A DNA stretch of 64,000 nucleotides from JBFGFX01 sp965232455 (lineage in GTDB: Bacteria > Pseudomonadota > Gammaproteobacteria > Steroidobacterales > Woeseiaceae), in contig OZ246981.1 of NCBI GenBank assembly GCA_965232455.1, positions 3,162,001 to 3,226,000 of the forward strand, in the 5' to 3' direction. A program made the translations under genes and the position numbers. This document shows positions 42,746 through 52,037 of the stretch, one piece after another. How positions within the stretch are numbered: position 1 is the first letter of the stretch; every line of letters starts with the position of its first letter. The notes beneath the pieces were generated by a model. It was not told where the DNA came from, ran no database searches, and was given only the letters and a program-made list of their open reading frames with translations.

Positions 42746-42772
42746 GCCGGACGGCGCAGCGCAATCCCCGCG

Positions 42773-43285
42773 CTACCGGAGTTCGATGTCCAGCCGCTGC
42801 AAATCGTGGCCACCCTGCTTCATCGCCTTCCAGTGCTCGGCAAAGGAACGCCCGGTCTCGGGGTGCACGTCGTCGGGCGCAACGTCGCAGAGCGGCTTCA
42901 GAACGAAGGGGTAAAGCAGCACGTCGGGGCGCGGTATCGTGACCGGTGGCGCCTTCGACACGCGCTGCCCGTAAAGCAGGATGTCAATGTCCAGCGGCCG
43001 GGACGAGAACCGGGAATTGCCCCGCCTGCGACCCGCCAGGCCGTGGATGACCTCGATCTCTTCGAGCATCGTTTCGACATCGCTGCCGACGTCTACGCCC
43101 ACCACCATGTTCAGGAAATCGTCGCCGTCGAAGCCAACCGCCTTGTTTCGATACACCGGGGACAGACGGAGTTCCCCGTAACGCCGGTGCAGTTCGCTTA
43201 TCGCCAGCCGCAGGTGTTTCTCGGCCTCGATATTGCTGCCGAGACTGAGATAAACGGGCACTTTTGCGCACGCCGCCTTACTCAC
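42773..43285 (-). CDS. folK: 2-amino-4-hydroxy-6-hydroxymethyldihydropteridine pyrophosphokinase
   Basis: A 170-residue HPPK that transfers pyrophosphate from ATP to 6-hydroxymethyl-dihydropterin in folate synthesis. Family signatures are VYLSLGSNIEAEKHLRLAI, SPVYRNKAVGFDGDDFLNMVVG, and RRGNSRFSSRPLDIDILLYG with the paired metal-binding aspartates, then IPRPDVLLYPFVLKPL. The gene overlaps folB by 8 bp, so the two are cotranslated; folB supplies its substrate. Confidence 0.95.
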   Translation of the reverse strand: MSKAACAKVPVYLSLGSNIEAEKHLRLAISELHRRYGELRLSPVYRNKAVGFDGDDFLNMVVGVDVGSDVETMLEEIEVIHGLAGRRRGNSRFSSRPLDIDILLYGQRVSKAPPVTIPRPDVLLYPFVLKPLCDVAPDDVHPETGRSFAEHWKAMKQGGHDLQRLDIELR

Positions 43286-43640
43286 TGTCGGCGTTTTTGC
43301 GTTCGATGACGATACCGACGTCGCGCGCCCCCCGGATCGCCGCGGGTTTGTTGACGCGGACCTTTATCCAGGGCACCTGGAACTCGCCGAGCACCGTTTC
43401 GGCAATTTTCTCGGCCATGGTCTCGACCAGCTTGAACTCCGATTCCAGAACCAGTTCCTGCACGCGCTTGGCCACCAGTTTGTAATTGAGAGTGTCGTCG
43501 ATGCTGTCGCTGACCGCAGCCTTGCGGATGTCGGCCGCCATCTCCAGATCGATCACCACGGTCTGGGGGATCTTTCGCTCCCAGTCCCAGATGCCCACGA
43601 TCGTCTCGACTTCGAGCCCCGTTAAGAAGAGTTTATCCAT
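43278..43640 (-). CDS. folB: Dihydroneopterin aldolase
   Basis: A 120-residue aldolase that makes 6-hydroxymethyl-dihydropterin. The ATG at 43640 starts MDKLFLTGLEVETIVGIWDWERK, where the conserved glutamate and the GI-x-x-W-E turn are visible; a longer start at 43655 is possible. It continues VVIDLEMAADI, DTLNYKLVAKRVQELVLES and VETMAEKIAETVL, ending VRVNKPAAIRGARDVGIVIER with the catalytic lysine region. It lies 27 bp after tsaD and overlaps folK by 8 bp. Confidence 0.95.
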   Translation of the reverse strand: MDKLFLTGLEVETIVGIWDWERKIPQTVVIDLEMAADIRKAAVSDSIDDTLNYKLVAKRVQELVLESEFKLVETMAEKIAETVLGEFQVPWIKVRVNKPAAIRGARDVGIVIERKNADSE

Positions 43641-43667
43641 TGCTGCCGGTTCCAAATTTGACGGCGC

Positions 43668-44678
43668 TCACGCGGCCGGTGGTTGCAGAGACTCCAGCGA
43701 CCAGCGCGCGATTGCCTGCATGTGCGCGGGATCCCGACCGTCGCCAAGGCGCAGCGCGCCGGCAACCGCGATCATGGCCCCGTTGTCGGTGCACAGTTCG
43801 AGTCTCGGATAGTGGACGCGCCCGCCGAAGCGTTCGGCAAGCTCGCGGCGCAACAGGCGATTGGCGCCAACGCCGCCGGCGACCACCACCCGCGACGCGT
43901 CAACGGACTGCGCCGCACGGACCGTGCGCGTGACCAGCGTGTCCACGACCGCGCGCTGAAACGACGCGGCGATGTCCGCCTTTACCGCTTCCAGATCGCC
44001 GCGCTTCTCGGCGTCACGCACGAGCAGCATCACGGCGGTCTTGAGACCGCTGAAACTGAAGTCGGCGCCCGGCCGGTCCAGCATCGGCCGCGGCAGGCTG
44101 AACGCGGTATCGTCGCCCTCCTCGGCAAGCTTCGCGAGCGCGGGACCGCCCGGGTAGCCGAGACCCAAAAGCTTTGCGGTCTTGTCGAACGCCTCTCCGG
44201 CCGCGTCGTCCAGCGTGCTGCCCAGGATGTGATAACGGCCCAGGCCCTGAACGTCAACCAGCATCGTATGCCCGCCGGACACCAGCAGCGCCACAAACGG
44301 GTAAGCGGGCGGCTCCTCCTCCAGCATCAGCGCCATCAGGTGGCCTTCCATGTGATGAACGGGGATCACCGGGCACGCCCAGGCGAGCGCCAGTCCGCTG
44401 GCCAGCCCGCTGCCCACCATCAGGGCGCCCACCAGACCGGGACCGGCGGTGTACGCCACCGCGTCCGGGCGATCGACGCCGGCTTCTTGCAGAACCTGTC
44501 GAACCATCGGCAGCAGCCGCCTGATGTGGTCGCGCGACGCGATTTCCGGGACGACGCCGCCGTACACCGCGTGCAGATCGACCTGGCTGTGCAGCGCCTG
44601 GGCCAGTAACCCGCGCTCCGTGTCGTAAACGGCGGCGCCGGTCTCGTCACAGCTGGTTTCAATACCGAGTACTTGCAT
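43668..44678 (-). CDS. tsaD: tRNA N6-threonylcarbamoyladenosine transferase TsaD
   Basis: A 336-residue Kae1/TsaD protein that, with TsaB and TsaE, puts the threonylcarbamoyl group on A37 of ANN-decoding tRNAs. The ATG at 44678 begins MQVLGIETSCDETGAAVYD, the family's canonical start; a start 33 bases earlier is unlikely. The metal histidines are in PVHHMEGHLMALM (H109 and H113). ASK-HA nucleotide-binding motifs are visible in LLVSGGHTMLVDV and VVAGGVGANRLLR, and the ending has LCTDNGAMIAVAG with the metal-binding aspartate. It is the first of the tsaD-folB-folK run and is divergent from rpsU. Confidence 0.96.
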   Translation of the reverse strand: MQVLGIETSCDETGAAVYDTERGLLAQALHSQVDLHAVYGGVVPEIASRDHIRRLLPMVRQVLQEAGVDRPDAVAYTAGPGLVGALMVGSGLASGLALAWACPVIPVHHMEGHLMALMLEEEPPAYPFVALLVSGGHTMLVDVQGLGRYHILGSTLDDAAGEAFDKTAKLLGLGYPGGPALAKLAEEGDDTAFSLPRPMLDRPGADFSFSGLKTAVMLLVRDAEKRGDLEAVKADIAASFQRAVVDTLVTRTVRAAQSVDASRVVVAGGVGANRLLRRELAERFGGRVHYPRLELCTDNGAMIAVAGALRLGDGRDPAHMQAIARWSLESLQPPAA

Positions 44679-44749
44679 AGGCGGCGCATGATACCTGAGG
44701 AAACCCGCCAAATTGGATCTATACCCTGAAAATTCCCCGGATCGGGGCT

Positions 44750-44778
44750 TTGCAATGACCGGTAAATGCCGATATTAT
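44750..44778 (+). promoter_or_regulatory. Sigma-70 promoter of rpsU operon
   Basis: TTGCAA (44750-44755) and TATTAT (44773-44778) are separated by 17 bp, about 65 bp before the rpsU start. It would drive rpsU and probably the genes behind it. Confidence 0.7.
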
Positions 44779-44790
44779 GCGCGGTCTTGT

Positions 44791-44822
44791 CCCGGCCCTT
44801 GCGCCGGGTTTATTTGTATTTG
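44791..44822 (+). promoter_or_regulatory. Terminator-like hairpin in the rpsU leader
   Basis: CCCGGC (44791-44796) and GCCGGG (44803-44808) form a 6-bp GC stem followed by TTTATTTGTATTT. It stands between the promoter and rpsU, so it could act as an attenuator of the operon or be a leader structure for control by a ribosomal protein. Confidence 0.45.
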
Positions 44823-44843
44823 GACGGAAGATAGACAAAACCC

Positions 44844-45059
44844 ATGCCACACGTACGCGTTAAGGAAAATGAGGTTTTTGACGCCGCACTGCGACGCTTC
44901 AAGCGTGCCTGCGAAAAAGCCGGCATCCTGACCGAACTCCGTCGTCGCGAGTTCTACGAGAAGCCGACCCAGGAGCGTAAACGCAAAAAGGCGGCCGCCG
45001 TGAAGCGGCATCTGAAACGCATGTCGCGCGAAGCCGCTCGCCGGAAACGCCTCTACTGA
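44844..45059 (+). CDS. rpsU: 30S ribosomal protein S21
   Basis: A 71-residue basic protein, PHVRVKENEVFDAALRRFKRACEKAGI at the start and KKAAAVKRHLKRMSREAARRKRLY at the end, nearly the standard S21 sequence. S21 helps base-pairing of mRNA with the anti-Shine-Dalgarno region. It opens the rpsU-yqeY-dnaG-rpoD macromolecular synthesis operon. Confidence 0.98.
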   Translation: MPHVRVKENEVFDAALRRFKRACEKAGILTELRRREFYEKPTQERKRKKAAAVKRHLKRMSREAARRKRLY

Positions 45060-45161
45060 CCCGCCTTTCCGCGCCGTCCGCCGTCACGGCCGGCGCAGCA
45101 GCAGAAAACGGGTCAGGGAATGGCCGCAGCCGCGCCAACAGCACTCCCATTGCGAAACCCA

Positions 45162-45608
45162 ATGACCCTCAAAAGCCAAATCCAGGACGACACGAAGACC
45201 GCCATGAAGGCCGGTGACAAAGACCGGCTCAAGGTGCTGCGGCTGATCCTGGCGGCGATAAAACAGCAGGAAGTGGACCGGCGAGTCGAACTCGAGGATA
45301 GCGACGTCCTCTCGGTCCTCAACAAGATGGTCAAGCAGCGCCGTGATTCGGTCACGCAATTTCGCGACGGTGGCCGTGAAGATCTGGCGGCGATCGAGCA
45401 AGACGAGATCGGCATACTCGAGCACTATTTGCCCGCCCAGCTATCCGACGAAGACGTCGACCAGCTGATCCGGGAGGCGATTTCCGCTACCGGAGCGGAG
45501 AGCCTGCGTGACATGGGCAAGGTCATGGCGATTGTCAAACAAAAGGCGGAAGGACGCGCCGACCTCGGGGCCGTCAGCAGCCGCGTCAAGGCCGAGCTGG
45601 GCCGGTAG
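45162..45608 (+). CDS. yqeY: GatB/YqeY domain protein
   Basis: A 148-residue helical protein whose C-terminal part resembles the tRNA-binding tail domain of the GatB amidotransferase subunit. The ATG at 45162 (MTLKSQIQDDTKTAMKAGDKDRLKVLRLILAAIKQ) is the family start; the frame is open 42 bases further 5'. Also seen: RRDSVTQFRDGGREDLAAIEQDEIGILEHYLP and GKVMAIVKQKAEGRADLGAVS. The function is unproven; it is a common third member between rpsU and dnaG. It follows rpsU by 102 bp. Confidence 0.93.
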   Translation: MTLKSQIQDDTKTAMKAGDKDRLKVLRLILAAIKQQEVDRRVELEDSDVLSVLNKMVKQRRDSVTQFRDGGREDLAAIEQDEIGILEHYLPAQLSDEDVDQLIREAISATGAESLRDMGKVMAIVKQKAEGRADLGAVSSRVKAELGR

Positions 45609-45792
45609 ATCGAGCCGGACGACCGCAATACGATCAACGCAGCGTAATTCCGGCTGGCGCGACGCGGTCTTTTGGCTATCCTTGGTGGTAGATGGCGTCG
45701 GCACTGGCTCACGCCGGACAAAATAAGAACAACACGCTTGATTTTTTGGGGCCGTCTGAACCGGATTCGCCCGTCGTAACGTTTCAAATCGT

Positions 45793-47556
45793 ATGAGTAG
45801 CCGGATGATTCCCCAGCACTTCATTGATGATCTGATCGCCCGCGCCGACATCACGGAGGTGGTCGGGCGGCACGTTCAGCTGAAGAAGGCCGGCCGGGAG
45901 TTCAAGGCAAACTGCCCGTTCCACGACGAGAAAACACCCTCTTTTACGGTCAGTCCGACCAAGGGCTTTTACCACTGCTTCGGCTGCGGCGCGCACGGCA
46001 CGGCCATCGGCTTCCTGATGGAATACGATCACATGACCTTTGTCGAGGCCGTCGAAACCCTTGCCGGAATGCTGGGTATCGAGGTGCCGCGCGAGGAAAC
46101 GGAACGGCCGGCGCAGCGCTACGACGAGCTGTTCGAGCTGATGCGGCGCGTGGAACTCCACTTCCAACAGACGCTCAAGGACGACCGGCAAGCCATTGCC
46201 TATCTGCAAGGACGCGGCATCGATGGCGCGACGGCCAAACGTTTCGGGATCGGGTATGCCGCGGAGGGTTGGAGCCACGTCCTGGACAAATTCGGCACCT
46301 CGAGGGAAGCCATCGAACGTTTACTCGCCGTCGGCATGATCATCCGCAAGGACAACGGCAGCCATTACGATCGATTTCGTAAGCGCATCATGTTTCCGAT
46401 TCGCGACAGCCGCGGGCGCACAATCGGTTTCGGCGGCCGCGTCATGGGCGACGACGAGCCGAAGTATCTCAACTCGCCCGAAACGGTTCTTTTTCACAAG
46501 GGCCGCGAGCTCTACGGTTTGTTCGAGGCCCGCCGGGCATTGCGGCACATCGAGCGGCTGGTCGTCGTCGAAGGTTACATGGACGTCGTCGGGCTGGCCC
46601 GCCACGGCATCGATTTCTCGGTGGCGACGCTCGGAACCGCGACCACCGCGGATCATCTGAACCGACTCTTTCGACTGACCGAAAACGTGTATTTTGCCTT
46701 CGACGGCGACGCGGCGGGCCGCAAGGCGGCGTGGCGCGCGTTGGAGAACGCGCTGCCACAGCTCCGCGAGGGCCGGCAGATTCGTTTTGTGTTTCTACCG
46801 GAAAAACAGGACCCGGATTCGTTTGTGAAGGCCAAGGGCGCAAACGCCTTCGAGGAGCTGCTGGAAGCGGGTCTGCCGCTGTCGGAGTTCCTCATCGAGG
46901 AATTGGCGGCGGACGTGGATCTCGCGTCGGTGGACGGTCAAGCCCGGCTCGCGGAACGCGCGGCGCCGCTGCTGCGCCGTGTCCCTCAGGGGGTCTATCG
47001 CGAACTGTTGATCCGCGGCCTCGCCAAACGGGTCGAACTTTCGGAGGCAAAACTCAAGTCCCTGCTTCTGAAGGGTAAGGACGGGGCCGGAAACGCCGGA
47101 AACCCGACCGCAACCCGGATACGCGGCGGTACGGGCCGCCGTACCGCCGGCAAGCCCTCGCTGGTCAGGCGGGCGATCACGCTGTTGCTGCACCAACCGA
47201 AGGCCGGGCTGGGCCTCGATCTCGAATCCATACGGGAGCTCGACCGTCCGGGTATCGAATTATTGCGAGAACTCGTTGAAACGGTGCGCCGCGAACCCAA
47301 TATCACGACAGCCGGGTTGCTGGAGCGCTTCCGGACCCACGAAGAAGGCCGTCACCTGGGCCGTTTGGCCAGCGCCGAGATACCGCCCGACGAGGAATTC
47401 GACCCTGCCCCCGAGCTGGCCGAGTGTCTGCGCCGGCTGGCGTTGGACGGCAATCGGGAAAAGATCAATTTTCTCATTGAAAAACAAAAACATAGCTCGC
47501 TCTCGGATGCCGAAAAATGGCAGCTCCCGGGGGTTGAGCAAAAAAACCGCGGCTAG
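45793..47556 (+). CDS. dnaG: DNA primase
   Basis: A 587-residue primase that makes RNA primers at the replication fork. The N-terminal zinc-binding domain has C41, H44, C62 and C65 in CPFHDEKTPSFTV...FYHCFGCGAHG. The RNA-polymerase core contains RIMFPIRDSRGRTIGFGGRV and the TOPRIM domain VVVEGYMDVVGLARHG with its catalytic glutamate, then YFAFDGDAAGRKAAWRALE with the metal-binding DGD. The C-terminal part, which binds the DnaB helicase, is about residues 440-587. A second start at 45808 is possible. It lies 184 bp after yqeY. Confidence 0.96.
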   Translation: MSSRMIPQHFIDDLIARADITEVVGRHVQLKKAGREFKANCPFHDEKTPSFTVSPTKGFYHCFGCGAHGTAIGFLMEYDHMTFVEAVETLAGMLGIEVPREETERPAQRYDELFELMRRVELHFQQTLKDDRQAIAYLQGRGIDGATAKRFGIGYAAEGWSHVLDKFGTSREAIERLLAVGMIIRKDNGSHYDRFRKRIMFPIRDSRGRTIGFGGRVMGDDEPKYLNSPETVLFHKGRELYGLFEARRALRHIERLVVVEGYMDVVGLARHGIDFSVATLGTATTADHLNRLFRLTENVYFAFDGDAAGRKAAWRALENALPQLREGRQIRFVFLPEKQDPDSFVKAKGANAFEELLEAGLPLSEFLIEELAADVDLASVDGQARLAERAAPLLRRVPQGVYRELLIRGLAKRVELSEAKLKSLLLKGKDGAGNAGNPTATRIRGGTGRRTAGKPSLVRRAITLLLHQPKAGLGLDLESIRELDRPGIELLRELVETVRREPNITTAGLLERFRTHEEGRHLGRLASAEIPPDEEFDPAPELAECLRRLALDGNREKINFLIEKQKHSSLSDAEKWQLPGVEQKNRG

Positions 47557-47644
47557 CCGTGAAAATAACGGATAGTCCTAGATTAACCATTGTCATAACA
47601 GTACACTTGGCTGTTTGCATTTTTTACCCAGAGGTCCAACCGTC

Positions 47645-49477
<1,833 letters not shown>

Positions 49478-49499
49478 CGGCACCGCCACTGTTGGACTG

Positions 49500-49530
49500 A
49501 AAAAGCCGGGCGTTGCCCGGCTTTTTTCTT
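49500..49530 (+). terminator. Rho-independent terminator of rpoD
   Basis: The 12-base arms AAAAAGCCGGGC and GCCCGGCTTTTT enclose loop GTT and are followed by further T residues. The stem starts 22 bp after the rpoD stop. Confidence 0.95.
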
Positions 49531-49553
49531 GCGGGCGCGGTAACCCCGACTGT

Positions 49554-49578
49554 TGGAGCCCGTCCTGACGAGTCATCA
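49554..49578 (+). repeat. REP-like element (degenerate)
   Basis: TGGAGCCCGTCCTGACGAGTC is closely related to the elements at 63880-63906 and 63948-63973. Its palindrome is imperfect. Confidence 0.45.
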
Positions 49579-49639
49579 TCGCAAGAACATTTGCATCGCT
49601 AAAACCGCCGCCAATCTGATAGAATGCCGCTCCCACAGT

Positions 49640-49949
49640 GGGCCTGTAGCTCAGTTGGTTAGAGCAGGGGACTCATCAAAATGGTGCTGTCGCGTCGAAA
49701 GACGCGATACGAACGGGATGAATTCAGGGAAACCTTAACAGTTCGGCTGATGGCAATCCTGAGCCAAGCCGGGGGTACACCCCCGGACGGTGCAGAGACT
49801 ACCTGAGAACTTCAGCGTTCTTGATAACAGGCTAGAGCGTCCCGCCCCTAACAATTCGGTTGAGGGTGATGAGATAGTCCGCTCCATTCGGAAACGAATG
49901 GGACAAGTGAATCCCTTGGTCCCAGGTTCGAGTCCTGGCGGGCCCACCA
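49640..49949 (+). tRNA. ileX: tRNA-Ile(CAU), interrupted by a group I intron
   Basis: The two exons, 49640-49676 and 49910-49949, join to a 77-nt tRNA with encoded CCA. Acceptor GGGCCTG pairs with CGGGCCC; D arm GCTC...GAGC; anticodon stem GGGGA/TCCCT with loop CT-CAT-AA; T arm CCAGG-TTCGAGT-CCTGG. The anticodon CAT is at 49674-49676. The GGGCC acceptor and overall sequence fit the minor isoleucine tRNA, whose C34 is changed to lysidine by TilS to read AUA, rather than elongator methionine tRNA. A -10-like TAGAAT is at 49619-49624. Confidence 0.9.
49677..49909 (+). mobile_element. Group I intron (IC3-like) in the anticodon loop of tRNA-Ile(CAU)
   Basis: A 233-nt self-splicing intron between tRNA positions 36 and 37. 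The 5' exon ends in U (CAU), and the intron ends in G, as all group I introns require. An internal guide GTG at 49683-49685 can pair with CAU. P2 is TCGCGTC-GAAA-GACGCGA; the P4/P5 side has TTCAGGGAAACCTTAA and GGCAATCCTGAGCCAAGCC; the guanosine-binding P7 region is GGTGCAGAGACTA with GAGATAGTCC downstream; P9 is CCATTCG-GAAA-CGAATGG. These match in order the Azoarcus tRNA-Ile intron. It encodes no endonuclease, so it cannot home by itself. Confidence 0.9.
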
Positions 49950-50182
49950 TATATACGCGCATGTTTTGCTTGGCCGACGTCGCTGCGGCTTACCAGGAAC
50001 CCGACAACAGGACTATGCCGGCCCAAGGCCTAACGGCCTTGGGCGTTCGCCGCAACGAAGCGATGCTTCGTTGCTATCGGCTCACCCTGGCGGGCCCACC
50101 ATACCTCCACGCACGTTTTCCTTCGCACAAAGTCGCTGCGGCTTACCAGCAATTCAACAATAGGATCAGACCGGCCCAAGGT
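49934..50182. repeat. Direct duplication of the tRNA 3' end and downstream DNA (unit about 152-153 bp)
   Basis: Three blocks repeat in order: CCTGGCGGGCCCACCATA at 49934-49951 and 50086-50103, GTCGCTGCGGCTTACCAG at 49979-49996 and 50132-50149, and CCGGCCCAAGG at 50018-50028 and 50171-50181. The segments between are similar but diverged. Copy 1 is the last 16 bases of the tRNA plus flank; copy 2 ends inside the 3' end of the pabB-pabC gene. Confidence 0.85.
50021..50074 (+). terminator. Two adjacent 10-bp hairpins after tRNA-Ile
   Basis: GCCCAAGGCC (50021-50030) pairs with GGCCTTGGGC (50035-50044) across loop TAAC; GCAACGAAGC (50052-50061) pairs with GCTTCGTTGC (50065-50074) across loop GAT. 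Both stems are perfect. They have no T-runs but probably end or trim the tRNA transcript. Confidence 0.55.
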
Positions 50183-51953
50183 CTCTTGCCGGTGGGCGAT
50201 CGCCCCGAATCAGCGATGCGCGGTAACAGCCTCGTACTGAGTTGGTCAAATAGAGTGCATCGACGCCGGCCAGCTCGTCGACGTGCACCGGCCGCTCTTC
50301 GATTTTCCCTTCCTCCAACAACCACTGCCGGTAAGTTCCGGCCAGCAAGCCGCAGCTGATTGGCGGCGTCACGAGATCGCCGCCCGTCCGAATGAGGACG
50401 TTGGCGACGGTCGACTCGGTCACGAAGCCGTCGCCGTTCCAAAGCAATACGTCGTACGCACCTCCCGCTTGTCGCACAGCCTCCTGATAGACGTCTCGTC
50501 GCGTCGTTTTGTGATAGAGGAACGGATCGTCCCGATCGACCGGCCGCGTAGCCAACCGCAAGGGTTGTTCCTCTACCTGACGCTTTTCGTCGATGGGCGA
50601 CCATGTCACCTGCATCTGGCCGTCCGACGCCAGCAGCAGACGAACACGGTAGTCTCCGTCCCCAAGGCTCTCGGCCAGTTTCGCCAGACGCTCATCAACC
50701 GCGGCACGATCGAACGGAAACTCGAAGTACTCGGCGGATCGCCGCAGTCGCTCGAGATGGTGCTTCAGCAGGAAGTAGCCGGAACCCGACGTCCAGCGCA
50801 GAGTCTCCAAAAGCTCGAAACCGGCGGCGGCCCGCTCGTTCGTGAGTGCCCGCGCCTTGAGCAGGCACTCGTCGAATTCGTCCGCGGGCAGGGAGTCCGC
50901 CACTATCCCGCTGCCAATCCCATAGACCGACTTTCCCGTCTCCTTGTCGATCCAGGCCGTACGGATGGCCACGTTGAACTCGGCCTGCCGCCCCGGCCCG
51001 ACGTATCCGATCGCTCCCGTATAAACTTCGCGCGGCGCGTCTTCGGTGGCTGCAATCAGCTGCACGCTCGCCGCTTTGGGCGCCCCGGTGACCGACGCAC
51101 AGGGGAAAAGCGCGGAGAAAATTTCGCTCACCGGCGCTCTGCTCTTCGCCGAGACCGTCGACGTCATCTGCCAGAGCGTCGGGAGTTTCACGATATCGAA
51201 CAGCGACCGGACGACCACCGAGCCGGGCGTTGCGACGCGGCCCAGGTCGTTCCGAATCATGTCGGTGATCATGACGTTCTCGGCCCGGTTCTTTTCGGAT
51301 CGATGCAGCCACGCGGCGGCCGCGCGGTCTTCCGCGAGCGTCCGGCCGCGACCGCAGGTGCCTTTCATCGGCTGGCAGAGAACGTCCGAACCGTTCAGAC
51401 GGAAGAACAGTTCCGGCGATCCCGAGACGACGGCGTGATCGCTGCACTCCACCCATGCCGCGTAGCGGGCGCCCGCCGCCATGCGCCGGAATAGGCTGCT
51501 CGAATCCACACGGCCGTCGCCTGTCAGCCTGATCGCGTGGTTGACCTGGTAACAATTGCCGGCGGCGATCTGCTCGAGAAGGTACCGGGCGTTCGCAAGG
51601 TAGGCTTCCCGCGAGGACGATAGTCGCCACAGAGGCAACGGTGACGAGGAGGCGCCGTCGATCGAGGAAAGCCGCGTCGGCGGCGGAAACAAGCCCATAC
51701 AGACCAACGGCAGACGACGCTTGGAGCGGTCGCACGAAACATAGGCCGAGTCGAACCCGGCCGCCGCCTCATAACCCACATAGCCGGCAGCGTAAAGCCC
51801 CCTGCTGACGACCGCATCCTCCACCTCGTGCAGCACGTCCAACACATCGGACACTTCCGTCGCGACCAGCGTGGCGCTCGGGCGCTCGAAGAGCAGATAG
51901 CCGGCGGTCGCCGAATCCCGAAGGACTGTCTTTTTAATCTCGGATGTTCTCAT
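50166..51953 (-). CDS. pabBC: Bifunctional aminodeoxychorismate synthase component I / 4-amino-4-deoxychorismate lyase (PabB-PabC fusion)
   Basis: About 595 residues from the ATG at 51953 (MRTSEIKKTVLRD); a start at 52016 is possible. Residues about 120-370 are the chorismate-binding PabB core: CYQVNHAIRLTG, GSPELFFRL, QPMKGTCGRG, NVMITDMIRNDLGRVATPGSV, ALFPCASVTGAPK and GYVGPGRQAEFNVAIRTAW. Residues about 380-590 are a class IV aminotransferase-like PabC lyase: SGYFLLKHHLERLRRSAEYF, the likely PLP lysine in HKTTRRDVYQEA, and GFVTESTVANVLIR. Together with a PabA amidotransferase, not in the window, it makes p-aminobenzoate for folate. The last few residues are encoded by copy 2 of the tRNA-linked duplication, so the natural C-terminus may have been replaced. 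Confidence 0.93.
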   Translation of the reverse strand: MRTSEIKKTVLRDSATAGYLLFERPSATLVATEVSDVLDVLHEVEDAVVSRGLYAAGYVGYEAAAGFDSAYVSCDRSKRRLPLVCMGLFPPPTRLSSIDGASSSPLPLWRLSSSREAYLANARYLLEQIAAGNCYQVNHAIRLTGDGRVDSSSLFRRMAAGARYAAWVECSDHAVVSGSPELFFRLNGSDVLCQPMKGTCGRGRTLAEDRAAAAWLHRSEKNRAENVMITDMIRNDLGRVATPGSVVVRSLFDIVKLPTLWQMTSTVSAKSRAPVSEIFSALFPCASVTGAPKAASVQLIAATEDAPREVYTGAIGYVGPGRQAEFNVAIRTAWIDKETGKSVYGIGSGIVADSLPADEFDECLLKARALTNERAAAGFELLETLRWTSGSGYFLLKHHLERLRRSAEYFEFPFDRAAVDERLAKLAESLGDGDYRVRLLLASDGQMQVTWSPIDEKRQVEEQPLRLATRPVDRDDPFLYHKTTRRDVYQEAVRQAGGAYDVLLWNGDGFVTESTVANVLIRTGGDLVTPPISCGLLAGTYRQWLLEEGKIEERPVHVDELAGVDALYLTNSVRGCYRASLIRGDRPPARDLGPV

Positions 51954-52037
51954 CACTTCATGCCCGGGCACCGAGGCGAAACACCGGTCAAACTCGGCAT
52001 CGCAACCACGGCGCACCGGGACCGCGAGGCCGGTCCG

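Noticed and set aside
49640..49949. tRNA identity as elongator methionine
   Set aside because: The anticodon CAT alone allows it, but the GGGCC acceptor stem, the overall sequence and the presence of an Azoarcus-type intron at this site fit the minor isoleucine tRNA better.
49790..50359. 189-codon plus-strand frame across the tRNA intron and duplication
   Set aside because: It overlaps the tRNA exon, intron core and the pabBC end, and its sequence has no protein family character.
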